The notes under the pieces were generated by a model, which searched no databases, was not told the DNA's origin, and saw only the letters and a program-made list of their open reading frames with translations. A program made the translations under genes and the position numbers. A stretch of DNA of 64,000 nt, taken from assembly GCF_022179285.1 (NCBI RefSeq), contig NZ_BPQO01000006.1:204124-268123 (forward strand), written 5' to 3'. The stretch is from Methylobacterium hispanicum (lineage in GTDB: Bacteria > Pseudomonadota > Alphaproteobacteria > Rhizobiales > Beijerinckiaceae). Positions 34,309 to 43,318 of this stretch are shown one piece after another (position 1 is the stretch's first letter; each line of letters begins with the position of its first letter).

Positions 34309-35874
34309 ATGCAGGACCATTACGACATCATCGTCATCGGCTCCGGCCCGGGCGGCGGCTCGCTGACGGCACGGCTCGCCGGGACCGGCAAGCGCATCCT
34401 GCTCTTGGAGCGGGGCGACTACCTGCCCCGCAGCCAGGAGAATTGGAGCGCCAAGGCGGTCTTCGTCGATGGCAAGTATCAGGCGGCGGAGACGTGGTAC
34501 GGCGGCGACGGCCGGGCTTTCCACCCGGGCCTGCACTACTACGTGGGCGGCAACTCGAAGGTCTACGGCGCGGCCCTTCTGCGCCTGCGCGAGCGCGATT
34601 TCGGCACGGTGCAGCACGTCGATGGCGTGTCGCCGGCCTGGCCAGTCTCCTACGCGGAGTTCGAGCCCTACTACGCGCAGGCGGAGCGCCTGTTCGCCGT
34701 CCACGGCAACCGCGGCGAGGACCCGACCGAACCCTGGGCGAGCGGCCCCTACGACCACCCGGCGGTGAGCCACGAGCCGCGCATCCAGAAGCTCTCGGAC
34801 GATTGGGCCCGGCACGGCCTCAGGCCCTACCACCTGCCGCTCGGCATCAAGCTCGACGAGCGCAACGGGCGTCCGACGCCGACGAGCATCTGCATTCGCT
34901 GCGACGCCTTCGACGGCTTCCCCTGTCTCCTCAACGGCAAGGCCGACGCGCAGGTGATGACGGTCGACCCGACGCTCGCCGCCCACGACAACGTCACGCT
35001 GCTCGTCAACGCCTACGTCTCGCGGCTGGAGACCGACCCGTCGGGTAGGACGGTCACCGGCGTGCGGGTGACCCGGGAGGGCCGCGAGGAGCGCTACCGC
35101 GCCGATATCGTCGTGGTGGCCTGCGGCGCGCTCTCGTCGGCGCTGCTCTTCCTGCGCTCGGCCAACGCCGCGCACCCGAACGGCCTCGCCAACGGCTCCG
35201 ATCAGGTCGGGCGCAACTACATGCGCCACAACATGTCGGTGCTGATGGCGCTCTCGAAGGAGGTCAACGACACCGTCTTCCAGAAGACCCTCGCGCTCTC
35301 CGACTTCTATTTCGCGTCGAAGGACTGGGCGTTCCCGATGGGCCTGATCCAGATGTGCGCCAAGACGCATCCGGACCAGATCCGCGGCGAGGAGTTTCCG
35401 CGATGGACGGGCTTCCTGCCGGACGCGCCCTTCGAGATGGCGGCGCGCCACGCCATGGACTTCTGGCTGCAGAGCGAGGACCTGCCGCACCCGGACAACA
35501 GGATCAGCATCGATCGCGAGGGGCGCACGATCCTCGACATCCGCGAGACCAACCGCGAGGCGCACGACCGCCTGCGGGCCAAGCTCTCGGACCTCCTGGA
35601 GCCCGCCGGCGCCTATACCTACCTGTTCGAGCGCTCGCTCTATCTCGGCAAGAACATCCCGCTCGGCGGCACGGCGCACCAGGCCGGCACCCTGCGCTTC
35701 GGCACGGATCCCAGTTCCAGCGTGCTCGACCTCGACTGCAAGGCGCACGAACTCGACAACCTCTACGTCACCGACGCGAGCTTCTTCCCCTCGATCGGCG
35801 CCGTGAACCCGACGCTGACCATCATCGCCAACGCCCTGCGGGTGGCCGACCGCATCGCCGAGCGGATCGCCTGA
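34309..35874 (+). CDS. GMC family FAD-dependent oxidoreductase
   Basis: 521 residues from the ATG at 34309. The FAD dinucleotide motif YDIIVIGSGPGGGSLTARLA is at residues 5-24, and GGNSKVYGAALLRLRERDF and VVVACGALSSALLFLRSAN mark the GMC fold. The C-terminal signature is LGGTAHQAGTLRFGTDPSSSVLD, LYVTDASFFPSIGAVNPTLTI, with the catalytic His in GTAHQAG. GMC enzymes oxidise alcohols, sugars or choline. No signal peptide or cytochrome subunit. Divergent from the DoxX/cupin/lactonase genes, with which it likely forms one pathway. Substrate unknown. Confidence 0.9.
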   Translation: MQDHYDIIVIGSGPGGGSLTARLAGTGKRILLLERGDYLPRSQENWSAKAVFVDGKYQAAETWYGGDGRAFHPGLHYYVGGNSKVYGAALLRLRERDFGTVQHVDGVSPAWPVSYAEFEPYYAQAERLFAVHGNRGEDPTEPWASGPYDHPAVSHEPRIQKLSDDWARHGLRPYHLPLGIKLDERNGRPTPTSICIRCDAFDGFPCLLNGKADAQVMTVDPTLAAHDNVTLLVNAYVSRLETDPSGRTVTGVRVTREGREERYRADIVVVACGALSSALLFLRSANAAHPNGLANGSDQVGRNYMRHNMSVLMALSKEVNDTVFQKTLALSDFYFASKDWAFPMGLIQMCAKTHPDQIRGEEFPRWTGFLPDAPFEMAARHAMDFWLQSEDLPHPDNRISIDREGRTILDIRETNREAHDRLRAKLSDLLEPAGAYTYLFERSLYLGKNIPLGGTAHQAGTLRFGTDPSSSVLDLDCKAHELDNLYVTDASFFPSIGAVNPTLTIIANALRVADRIAERIA

Positions 35875-35902
35875 ACGCCTAGATGGCGTCGTAAGCTCAG
35901 GC

Positions 35903-35931
35903 TTGCCTGCCCGGGACGAATCCTGTTAAGG
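35903..35931 (+). promoter_or_regulatory. Candidate promoter of rpmJ
   Basis: TTGCCT (35903-35908) and TTAAGG (35926-35931) are separated by 17 bp, about 110 bp before the rpmJ start, in the spacer after the GMC gene. The -35 is reasonable for an alphaproteobacterial housekeeping promoter; the -10 is poor. Confidence 0.35.
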
Positions 35932-36039
35932 GGACCGCCTTTCCGCGATGCGTTGCGCCGCCATCGCAGGGGGCCCTTCGGGCTTCCCGCTCCCGAAACC
36001 CTTGCACGGACGGCAGGCACGCGCCCGCCGAAGCAGAAC

Positions 36040-36165
36040 ATGAAGATCCGCAACTCCCTCAAGTCGCTCCGCGGCCGTCACCGCGACAACCAGCTCGTGC
36101 GCCGCAAGGGCCGGGTCTACGTCATCAACAAGACCCAGAAGCGCTTCAAGGCCCGCCAGGGCTGA
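36040..36165 (+). CDS. rpmJ: Large ribosomal subunit protein bL36, zinc-free form
   Basis: 41 residues, [19 protein letters not shown] then [22 protein letters not shown]. The ATG at 36040 lies inside a longer frame that starts at 35953, but the family length fixes the start. It lacks the Cys/His zinc ribbon of the classic bL36, as is normal in alphaproteobacteria. A structural component of the 50S subunit near the peptidyl-transferase region. Transcribed alone, ahead of the TPR gene. Confidence 0.96.
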   Translation: MKIRNSLKSLRGRHRDNQLVRRKGRVYVINKTQKRFKARQG

Positions 36166-36298
36166 GGCCGACCGCCCGCTTCGGTGGGCGTGCGATCGGA
36201 ATTCGAGAGGCAGGTGCCGCCCGCGGCGCCTGCCTCTTCGCGTTGGCGCGGCGCTCCGGCGCGTTGACGGGGGGCGCGGGCGCGCACAAGCTCGCACC

Positions 36299-36904
36299 AT
36301 GCTGCGCTCCGTCCTCCCCGGCCTGCTCGCCGCCCTGATCGCGGGCTCCGCGCTCGCCGCTCCACCGGGTTTGTCCGGCCGCCCCGAGGCGGAGCAGCCG
36401 GCCGAGCGGAAGAAGCCCGCACCGGCGATCAGCCTGGACGATCTCTTCGCGCGCCTGCGCGAGGCCGACGACGACGAGGAGGCCAAGGGTGTCGCCAAGC
36501 TGATCGAGCGCCGCCTCGACCGCTCCGGCAGCGCTACGGCGGATCTCCTCACCGACCGTGCCCGGCAGGCGATGAGCGCGAAGGATTTCGCGCTCGCGGC
36601 CGAGTTGATGGACCGGGTCACCGCCCTCGAGCCCGCCTGGTCTGAGGGCTGGAACCGGCGCGCCACGGTGTTCTGGCTGCTCTCCGACAAGCAGGCGGCC
36701 GTGGCGGATCTGCAGCGCGCCCTGGTTCTCGAGCCGCGCCACTTCGAGGCCTGGGCGGCGCTCGGCCGGATCTACCTGTCGATGGACGACAAGGCGCGGG
36801 CGCTCAACGCCTTCCGGCGCGCCGCGGCGCTCTACCCGCGCATGGCCAAGGTCAACGAGGCGATCGACCGCCTCGCTCCCGACGTCGACGGCCGCGACCT
36901 GTGA
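36299..36904 (+). CDS. Exported TPR-repeat protein
   Basis: 201 residues from the ATG at 36299. Signal peptide LPGLLAALIAGSALAAPPG. An acidic linker is followed by three or so TPR units (DFALAAELMDRVTALEPAWSEGWNRRA, KQAAVADLQRALVLEPRHFEAWAALGRIY, DKARALNAFRRAAALYP). Probably a periplasmic scaffold. Its TGA overlaps the GTG of the following hydrolase gene (GTGA), so the two are translationally coupled and probably function together. Confidence 0.85.
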   Translation: MLRSVLPGLLAALIAGSALAAPPGLSGRPEAEQPAERKKPAPAISLDDLFARLREADDDEEAKGVAKLIERRLDRSGSATADLLTDRARQAMSAKDFALAAELMDRVTALEPAWSEGWNRRATVFWLLSDKQAAVADLQRALVLEPRHFEAWAALGRIYLSMDDKARALNAFRRAAALYPRMAKVNEAIDRLAPDVDGRDL

Positions 36905-37890
36905 GGGCCGTCCTGGCGGTGCTCGCAGTCCTGGTCGGTACGCCGCTCCTCCTCGGGCTCTGCATCCTGGCGGCGGGCGCGGTCGCGAGCCTCCTGATCG
37001 GATGGCGCGCCGGTGCCGCATACCCGCCGGCCGGCCCCTTCGTGCCCGTCGCGGGCGGTCGCCTCGCCACCCTGCAGGCCGGGCCGGAGACGGCCGCGCG
37101 CGGAACGGTGGTGCTGATCCACGGCGCGTCGGCCAACGCCGCCGACCCGATGGAGGGCGTCGGCCGTCTGCTCGCGGCGCGGGGCTTCCGGGTGATCGCC
37201 TTCGACCGGCCGGGACACGGCTGGAGCGACCGGCTCGACGCCGCGACGCCCGCCGCGCAGGCGGGCCGGATCGCCGAGGCGCTGGTCGCGCTCGATGCCG
37301 GTCCCGTGATCGTCCTCGGCCATTCCTGGGGCGGCGCCGCGGCGCTGGCGCTCGCCCTCGACCATCCGGAACGGGTCTCGGCCCTCGCCCTGGTCGCGCC
37401 GGTCGCGCTGCCCTTTTCCCGAACGATGACGCTGCCCTGGTACTGGCGGCTCGCCGCGCAGCCGCCCGTCGCGTGGCTGCTCAGCCGGACGCTCGGGCCG
37501 CCGCTCGCCCTCTACTACCTGCGCGGCGCCGCGTCCCAGGCCTTCCGGCCCCAGCCCCCGGCCGCGGACTACCTCGGCCGGGCGCGGGTGCCGCTGGGGC
37601 TCCGGCCGGGCGCGCTGCTCGCGAATGTCGAGGATCTGATGGGGCTGCCCGCCGCGCTCGAGCGGCAGAGCCCGCGCTACGAGAGCTTGCGCCTGCCCGC
37701 GCTGGTCGTCTCGGGCGATGCCGACCCGCTGGTGCGGATCGAGGCCCAGTCCGAGCCGCTCGCGGCTCGCATCCCCGGCGCGCGGCTCCTGCGCCTGCCG
37801 GGTCTCGGCCACATGGTGCCGTGGGTGGCGGGCGACCGCCTGGCGGAGGCGGTCGCCGATCTCGCACCGGTCGCGTCGGCGACGCGCTGA
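36901..37890 (+). CDS. Membrane-anchored alpha/beta hydrolase
   Basis: 329 residues from a GTG at 36901. An N-terminal TM anchor (VLAVLAVLVGTPLLLGLCILAAGAVASLLIG) precedes the hydrolase. HGASANAADPMEG supplies the oxyanion motif, FDRPGHGWSDR the strand-4 motif, GHSWGGAAALALA the Ser nucleophile elbow, GDADPLV the acid and GLGHMVPW the catalytic His. Serine hydrolase of unknown substrate, probably facing the periplasm. Coupled to the TPR gene by a 4-bp overlap. Confidence 0.88.
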   Translation: MRAVLAVLAVLVGTPLLLGLCILAAGAVASLLIGWRAGAAYPPAGPFVPVAGGRLATLQAGPETAARGTVVLIHGASANAADPMEGVGRLLAARGFRVIAFDRPGHGWSDRLDAATPAAQAGRIAEALVALDAGPVIVLGHSWGGAAALALALDHPERVSALALVAPVALPFSRTMTLPWYWRLAAQPPVAWLLSRTLGPPLALYYLRGAASQAFRPQPPAADYLGRARVPLGLRPGALLANVEDLMGLPAALERQSPRYESLRLPALVVSGDADPLVRIEAQSEPLAARIPGARLLRLPGLGHMVPWVAGDRLAEAVADLAPVASATR

Positions 37891-37909
37891 TCTCCGCGCG
37901 GCGGGGCCC

Positions 37910-38179
37910 TCAGTGCTGCAGGGAGGTGGTGAAGGCACCGCCGCGGATGCGCTCGGGAAACCCTTCCGCGTAGCGGGCGGTGGCCTCCTCGCCGTAGGTC
38001 GTGACGAGTTCCTGGAAGGCCGCGAACAGGGCGGCCTGGGCCATGCAGTCGGCGTCGAGCCCGTCCAGGCACCCTTCCGCGAACGCCTCGGAGACGTAGC
38101 TCAACGCGACGCGCTTCTCGTCCACATCGGCCTCGATGGGGGCGGTGGTGTGAGTCGAATCGAGCATGGCGTCAAACAT
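37910..38179 (-). CDS. Small acidic hypothetical protein
   Basis: 89 residues from the ATG at 38179 (a second ATG at 38167 is possible; GAAGG lies directly before the first). Acidic, with two cysteines (CLDGLDADC) and mostly helical character (EAFAEGCLDGLDADCMAQAALFAAFQELVTTYGEE). No signal peptide or TM. It converges with the hydrolase gene. The alanine/glutamate pattern looks like a genuine helical cytoplasmic protein, but I do not recognise a family. Confidence 0.6.
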   Translation of the reverse strand: MFDAMLDSTHTTAPIEADVDEKRVALSYVSEAFAEGCLDGLDADCMAQAALFAAFQELVTTYGEEATARYAEGFPERIRGGAFTTSLQH

Positions 38180-38325
38180 CCTTCGCGCCCGACCGGAGGT
38201 CGAACGTTCCCGAGGATGATAGGCGGCTCCGCCGCGGCCGGCCAGCCAGGAATTGCGAAGCGGTTAACGCGACCGGTCGATTTGGCGCGATTTCCCAGGT
38301 CGCGTTCCGCTGTTGCGCGCCTGCA

Positions 38326-38793
38326 TCATCCGCCGAACCGGCCGGCCAGCGCCTGCGACAGACGCTCGCCCTCGGCGACGAAGCGGGCGGCCGCCTCCTG
38401 CGCGGAGGGCGTGCAGATCCGATAGGTCACCGCATAGCTGCGGTAGCCGCGGTTGAACGCCCCGGCAAGGCGGTCGCGCCGCCCCGGTGTGATGCCCTCG
38501 GCGTCGATCAGCGCGCGCATCCGGCCGGACCACTCTCCGGCATCGGGCGCCGCGCAGAGCCCGCGCAGGAAGGCGAGCGAGCCGATGATCTCGGACAGGC
38601 GCATCAGGTCGCGGTCGTAGGGGGCCGGTTGTTCAGGGGGCGGAGCGGGCTCCTTCTCGGGCGCCTTCGGGGCGGCGCGGGTGGGATTCCGCTGCTGGGC
38701 GAGGGCGGGGAGGGAGGCGAGCGGCGCGCAGGCGGCGAGCAGACAGAGGAGAGCGGGCAATCCGGCTCTCGCTCCTTCGCGGAAACCCCTCAC
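38326..38793 (-). CDS. TIGR02301 family exported protein
   Basis: 155 residues from a GTG at 38793 that overlaps the NUDIX stop (GTGA). A signal peptide ([23 protein letters not shown]) and a Pro/Glu-rich linker precede the conserved domain: [60 protein letters not shown]. This matches TIGR02301, an alphaproteobacterial family of unknown function with two conserved cysteines. Last gene of the SDR, exported protein, NUDIX operon. Confidence 0.85.
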   Translation of the reverse strand: MRGFREGARAGLPALLCLLAACAPLASLPALAQQRNPTRAAPKAPEKEPAPPPEQPAPYDRDLMRLSEIIGSLAFLRGLCAAPDAGEWSGRMRALIDAEGITPGRRDRLAGAFNRGYRSYAVTYRICTPSAQEAAARFVAEGERLSQALAGRFGG

Positions 38794-39248
38794 AGCACCG
38801 GCTCCAGAGCGCTCACGCGGGCGAAGGCCTCGGTCAGGGTACCGACGAGACCGGGCGTCGTGGCGAGTTCCGCCACCTCGTCGAGCCGTGCCCAGCGCAC
38901 CCCGAGCGCCTCGGGCCCCGCCACCGGCTCGCCGCCCTGCCAGAGCGCCGCGTGCGGGTGCACGACGTAGTGATGGCGCGCGCGGCCCTCGGCGTCGCGA
39001 TCGATGATCTCGGTCGGCGAGAGCACGCCGACGACCCGCGCTTCCAGCCCAACCTCCTCGCGCAGCTCGCGCAGCGCCGCCTCGGCCAGGGTCTCGCCGG
39101 CTTCCACGAGGCCGCCCGGCAGGGTCCAGACGCCGCGCATCGGCGCGTTGGCGCGGGCGGCGAGCAGCACCCGGTCGTCGCGGATCACCGCGATCGAGGC
39201 GCCGACGAAGGGGCGTGCCGGAAACAGGCGGCTCTCGGACTCGCTCAC
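38790..39248 (-). CDS. NUDIX hydrolase
   Basis: 152 residues from a GTG at 39248, overlapping the preceding gene's stop by 4 bp. The Nudix box reads [21 protein letters not shown] then VGL (about residues 45-68), fitting GX5EX7REUXEEXGU. It hydrolyses nucleoside diphosphates linked to another group X. The N-terminal [19 protein letters not shown] and WTLPGG fit ADP-ribose or house-cleaning pyrophosphatases. Substrate not determinable. Sits in a four-gene overlapping operon with TIGR02301. Confidence 0.88.
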   Translation of the reverse strand: MSESESRLFPARPFVGASIAVIRDDRVLLAARANAPMRGVWTLPGGLVEAGETLAEAALRELREEVGLEARVVGVLSPTEIIDRDAEGRARHHYVVHPHAALWQGGEPVAGPEALGVRWARLDEVAELATTPGLVGTLTEAFARVSALEPVL

Positions 39249-40360
39249 GGCTTCGCGCCCTCCGGTGCCACCACGGCGACGCGCCCGTCGGCGAGGCCGA
39301 CGAGGATCCGCGCGCCCGTCCCGCGCCCCAGCACCGCGACGCCGTGCTCGGCCGCGGCCGGCAGCGCCGCCCGCAACCGCTCGGAGACGCCGCCCTTCAC
39401 CGACACCAATGCGAGGGCCTGCCCGCCGGCGACCGGCAGCGCGAGGTCGGCATTCCCGGTTCCATCCGGTTCGACCGGCGCGGCGAGATCGGCGTCGGGC
39501 GCGCCCGCGCCGTAGCCCTCGGCCTCGGCCGCGAGCGTCACGGCGTCCGCTCCGAGCGTCCAGAGCTGGAGCACGCCGTCGCCCCGCAGGGTCGCCGCCT
39601 GCGGCGTGCCGGAGCGCGTGAAATCCGCCAGTGCGGCGATCCGCGTCGGCGCCGTCGGCTGGACCGGCGCGCGCGCCAGGACGCTCCAGTCGGCGCTCCC
39701 TGCCCGATGGCCGATCAGCGCGAGGCCGGACCCCGAGGTCCCGTCGAGGGTGGCCGCGAGGAAGGCGGGCCGGCCGGCGAGACGCAGGGCGCGCGGACGC
39801 GCGGACGCGAAGACGGAATCCGCTCCGGCCGAGACCGTCACGGTCTTGACCGGCACCGTCTTCGGCTCGGCGGTCACGCCCAGGGGCTGGCGCTCGCGGA
39901 TGGTGAGGCCGGCCGCACCCGGGACGCCGGCGGCGCGGGTTGGACCGGTCAGGTAGGCCGAGAGCCCGCCGGAGACGGCTCGGCGCGAGCCCGGCAGAGC
40001 CCCGCGCGGCGTCTCGGCGGCAGCCAGGCCCTCGATCGCCTCGGCGCCGAGCAGGGTGGTGCGGACCGCGCCGTCCGCGAGCCCGAGCGCGGCGCCGCCG
40101 CCCTCGCCCCAGACCACGACGATGGGCGCGCTGTCCTCCTCGCCGGTCTCGAGGGCCGGGACGGCCGCGCGGGGCTTGGCCAGCGGCAGCAGGCCCGAGG
40201 TCGCGACCGCGACCGCGACCTCGCTCGCGGGGCCGCGCATCGCGGTGACCCGGAAGGGCAGGTCGAGCACCGTGACGGCGGGCTGGGCCACGGCCGGGGC
40301 CGCGATCGCCGCGACGAGCAGCCCCAGCACCGGACCGGCCCCGAACGGGCCGTCAGACAT
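39245..40360 (-). CDS. Exported repeat protein, FG-GAP/VCBS-like, unknown
   Basis: 371 residues from the ATG at 40360, overlapping the SDR stop by 8 bp. Signal peptide [16 protein letters not shown]. The mature protein is Ala/Gly-rich with repeating beta-blade-like blocks ([92 protein letters not shown]). These resemble FG-GAP/VCBS propeller repeats. Probably a periplasmic propeller. No catalytic residues recognised. Confidence 0.7.
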   Translation of the reverse strand: MSDGPFGAGPVLGLLVAAIAAPAVAQPAVTVLDLPFRVTAMRGPASEVAVAVATSGLLPLAKPRAAVPALETGEEDSAPIVVVWGEGGGAALGLADGAVRTTLLGAEAIEGLAAAETPRGALPGSRRAVSGGLSAYLTGPTRAAGVPGAAGLTIRERQPLGVTAEPKTVPVKTVTVSAGADSVFASARPRALRLAGRPAFLAATLDGTSGSGLALIGHRAGSADWSVLARAPVQPTAPTRIAALADFTRSGTPQAATLRGDGVLQLWTLGADAVTLAAEAEGYGAGAPDADLAAPVEPDGTGNADLALPVAGGQALALVSVKGGVSERLRAALPAAAEHGVAVLGRGTGARILVGLADGRVAVVAPEGAKP

Positions 40361-41108
40361 GCTGGCCGCCGTTGATGTGCAGCTCGGCGCCGTTCACGTA
40401 GGAGGAGGCCTCGGTGCACAGGAAGTAGATCGCCTTGGCGACCTCGTCCGGGGTGCCGAGCCGGCGCTGCGGGATCTGCTCGACGAGCTTCTCGGTGCCC
40501 GGCGAGAGGATCGAGGTGTCGATCTCGCCGGGCGAGATCGCGTTCACCCGCACGCCGAGGGGGCCGAAATCGGCCGCCATCTCGCGGGTCAGCCCCGCGA
40601 GCGCCGCCTTCGAGGTGCCGTAGGCCGCACCCGCGAAGGGGTGGACGCGCGAGCCCGCGATCGAGGTGACGTTGACGATCGAGCCGCGGGCGCGGGCGAG
40701 CTCGTCGCACAGGCCCCGCGCCAGCAGGATCGGCGCGAAGAAGTTGACCTGGAACACCCGCTGCCAGTCGGCCCAGCCGGTGGCGATCGCGCCGAGCCGC
40801 TCGCCCTCGGGGCCCTTGGGCGAGATGCCGGCGTTGTTGACGAGCGCGTGCAGGACGCCGCCCTCGGCCTTCAGGCGCTCGGCCACCTCGCGCACGCCGC
40901 GCATCGTGTCCTCGGCGTCGGCGAGATCGACCTGGAGGTGGTCCTCGGGGCCCATCTCCCAGGGGCAGTTCTCCGGGAAGGCGTGGCGCGAGCAGGTGAT
41001 GACCCGCCAGCCGGCGGCGGAGAACCGCTTCACCGTGGCGTGGCCGATGCCGCGGCTCGCCCCCGTGAGGAGCATGATCCGTCGACGGTCGTTGTGGGGT
41101 GGGGCCAC
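40353..41108 (-). CDS. SDR-family oxidoreductase
   Basis: 251 residues from a GTG at 41108. Classical short-chain dehydrogenase: TGASRGIGHATVKRF for NAD(P) binding, VNNAGI, catalytic Ser in NVTSIAG, and Tyr/Lys in YGTSKAAL. The C-terminal ISPGEIDTSILSPGTE and [17 protein letters not shown] are typical. The RxxA-type N-terminus (SRHAFPENCPWEMG) suggests NADP(H) preference. First gene of the operon continuing to TIGR02301. Substrate unknown. Confidence 0.9.
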   Translation of the reverse strand: MAPPHNDRRRIMLLTGASRGIGHATVKRFSAAGWRVITCSRHAFPENCPWEMGPEDHLQVDLADAEDTMRGVREVAERLKAEGGVLHALVNNAGISPKGPEGERLGAIATGWADWQRVFQVNFFAPILLARGLCDELARARGSIVNVTSIAGSRVHPFAGAAYGTSKAALAGLTREMAADFGPLGVRVNAISPGEIDTSILSPGTEKLVEQIPQRRLGTPDEVAKAIYFLCTEASSYVNGAELHINGGQHV

Positions 41109-41301
41109 GGCCTGCCTCGCTGAGCATTCCGCGGCGGGCGAGCCGCGCCGCCGACGGGCTTGAGGGCCCGGTCTAAGCGCTGCAGCCGTGAAAATCCAGG
41201 GCGGCGACCCGCTCGCCGCCGCGGTGCAGCACGGCCGGCGCCTTGACCGGCTCGCTCCGCGCGGTGTCTGCGATGCGGCTCATCCGATCCGGAGCCCGCC
41301 G

Positions 41302-41877
41302 ATGCCCGATCCCAGCCGCGACCGCCTCCCACCCCTCGCCGAGACGGCGCTGACGCCCGCACAGCGGAGGGCGGCGGAAGCTTTCGAGACCGCCCGCGGG
41401 ACCCCTGTCTTCGGGCCGTTCTGGCCCCTGCTGCGCAGTCCCGATCTCATGCTGCGCGCGAGCGAGATGGGACTGTACCTGCGCTACGGCAGCGCGCTGC
41501 CGCTCGCGCTCAGCGAGTTCGCGATCCTGATCGTCGCGCGGCTGTGGAGCCAGCAGCTCGAGTGGCACATCCACCATCCGATCGCCCTGAAGGCCGGCGT
41601 CTCGCCGGAGACCGCCCAGGCGATCGCCGAGGGCCGTCGCCCGGAGGGCATGAGCGCGGACGAGGAACTGGTCTGGACCTTCTCGACCGAGCTTCAGCAC
41701 AATCGCGCCGTCAGCGACCCGACCTACGCGGCGCTCGTCGCCCGCTTCGGCGAACGGGGCGCGGTCGATCTGGCGGGCATCAACGGCTACTACGCGCTGC
41801 TGGCCATGACGATGAACATGGCCCGCACCGCCTTGCCGGAGGGCGCCGAGCCGCCGCTCCGGTCGCTGACGCCCTGA
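41302..41877 (+). CDS. Carboxymuconolactone-decarboxylase-family protein
   Basis: 191 residues. The ATG at 41302 has GGAG seven bases upstream; the longer frame from 41188 overlaps spacer. Helical AhpD/CMD-like domain: SALPLALSEFAILIVARLWSQQLEWHIHHPIALKAGVS (about residues 64-101). The Glu and His of the charge relay are retained (EWHIHHP), but the CxxC of AhpD is missing, so peroxidase activity is unlikely. The DIAGINGYYALLAMTMN-like tail is typical. Probably a decarboxylase or isomerase-like protein of unknown substrate. Confidence 0.82.
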   Translation: MPDPSRDRLPPLAETALTPAQRRAAEAFETARGTPVFGPFWPLLRSPDLMLRASEMGLYLRYGSALPLALSEFAILIVARLWSQQLEWHIHHPIALKAGVSPETAQAIAEGRRPEGMSADEELVWTFSTELQHNRAVSDPTYAALVARFGERGAVDLAGINGYYALLAMTMNMARTALPEGAEPPLRSLTP

Positions 41878-41893
41878 GGGGCGGAGGCCGGCC

Positions 41894-42535
41894 TCAAGGG
41901 TAGAGCCGCGACCGCGTCCAGCCGTCGCCGGACCGGGTGAAGCGCACCCGGTCGTGCAGGCGATAGTCGCCGTTCTGCCAGAACTCCAGGCTGGTCGGCT
42001 CGATCCGGAAGCCGGTCCAGTGCTCCGGCCGCGGCACCGGCTCGTTCTCGTAGCGCGCGGCGAGTTCGGCCACGGCCGCCATCAGGGTCGCCCGGTCGGC
42101 GAGCGGGCGCGACTGCCGGCTCGCATGCGCGCCGAGGCGGCTCTGCGGGTGGCGGCTCGCGAAGTAGGCGTCCGCCTCCTCGGGCGTGACAGGCGTGACC
42201 GCACCGCGGGCGCGCACCTGCCGGCGCAGGCTCTTCCAGTGCAGCACCAGGGCCGCCTGTGGATTCTGGGCAAGCTCCTCGCCCTTGGTCGATTCCGTGT
42301 TGGTGTAGAAGACGAAGCCGCGCGCGTCGAAGCCCTTGAGCAGCACGATCCGCACGTCCGGCAGCCCGTCCGAGCCGGCGGTGGCGAGCGCCATCGCGTT
42401 CGGGTCCTCGGGCTCGGCGGCCTCCGCCTCCTTCATCCAGGCCGCGAACAGGGCGAACGGATCCTCGGCCAGGGTGAAGTCGGCCGGCACCGCGCCCGGC
42501 GCGTGGGCGGAATCACCGATCGTTAACGGCTCCAC
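41894..42535 (-). CDS. pdxH: Pyridoxamine 5'-phosphate oxidase
   Basis: 213 residues from the ATG at 42535. The FMN split-barrel enzyme converts pyridoxine/pyridoxamine phosphate to PLP. Motifs: [43 protein letters not shown] (FMN phosphate site) then [17 protein letters not shown]. The [13 protein letters not shown] block and the C-terminal signature [18 protein letters not shown]...RLYP are diagnostic. Full family length. Divergent from the lipoprotein gene. Confidence 0.95.
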   Translation of the reverse strand: MEPLTIGDSAHAPGAVPADFTLAEDPFALFAAWMKEAEAAEPEDPNAMALATAGSDGLPDVRIVLLKGFDARGFVFYTNTESTKGEELAQNPQAALVLHWKSLRRQVRARGAVTPVTPEEADAYFASRHPQSRLGAHASRQSRPLADRATLMAAVAELAARYENEPVPRPEHWTGFRIEPTSLEFWQNGDYRLHDRVRFTRSGDGWTRSRLYP

Positions 42536-42625
42536 GGCTTAGTCCTCTCTCATGGCATCCGGTCGGGGGCACCGATGGGGCGCTCTAGCGTTGGGCCTCA
42601 CGCGGTGGCGGAGAGTTCAGGTGTA

Positions 42626-43129
42626 ATGCGGCAGGGCGCGTGTAAAGACCCCCGGGGGACCCCCGTCGGCCGGGCGTGCCGGCTCGTGATCGGCGCCGGG
42701 CTCCTCGCGCTCCTGTGCGGGTGCAGCCAGCCGCTTCTGGTGTTCCGTCAGGCGCCCGAGGAGCCCGCCCGCGCCGAGGCCGCGGAGGCGGGTGCCGAGC
42801 CGGCCGTCACCGGCAGCATCTCGAAGCGCCCGTCGAGCTTCGGCCCCGACCTGGGCGAGGAGGATTGGCGCCGCGCCCGGGCCGCGCTGGGTGTCGCCCT
42901 CGATCCGCAGGGCAACGGCCGCCCGGTGAAGTGGGACAACCCGGAATCGGGCCTGCGCGGATCGATCAACCCGACGGGGCTTCCCTATGTCGCCAACGAC
43001 CTGATCTGCCGCGACTTCCTCGCCTCGGTGATCGCGCCCGAACGCAGCCGCTTCGTGCGCGGAACCGGCTGCAAGCCCTCCGGGGGCAGCTGGGAACTGC
43101 GTCACCTGCGCGCTTCCAGATCGGCCTGA
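42626..43129 (+). CDS. Lipoprotein with surface-antigen (17 kDa-type) C-terminal domain
   Basis: 167 residues from the ATG at 42626. An N-terminal hydrophobic stretch ends with a lipobox-like LLCGC, so it is probably lipidated and anchored in the envelope. The C-terminal part ([39 protein letters not shown], then ICRDFLASVI and GTGCKPSGGSWEL) matches the RT0821/Lpp0805-type surface antigen domain common in Rhizobiales. The intermediate segment is Ala/Glu-rich linker. Role unknown. Confidence 0.75.
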   Translation: MRQGACKDPRGTPVGRACRLVIGAGLLALLCGCSQPLLVFRQAPEEPARAEAAEAGAEPAVTGSISKRPSSFGPDLGEEDWRRARAALGVALDPQGNGRPVKWDNPESGLRGSINPTGLPYVANDLICRDFLASVIAPERSRFVRGTGCKPSGGSWELRHLRASRSA

Positions 43130-43318
43130 CGAGCCGGTCCGTCAGCGCGCCGCGCGGGCCATCCCCCGCGGCGCTTGACGGCGCGCGCAAAGGAGCCGAC
43201 TTTCTCCGGTCAGGCCGTTGCGGAAAAGCAACACAGGTCCCACATCCGGGCCGAGATCGCCGGACAGGCGCGAACCGCCGGTCCGGCAACGGTGCACGAC
43301 AGCCAGTCCCAAGAGGCC

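Noticed and set aside
33625..35748. A 707-codon minus-strand frame fused to the DoxX protein
   Set aside because: The right-hand 500 codons are antisense to the GMC oxidoreductase gene; only the last roughly 158 codons form the DoxX protein.
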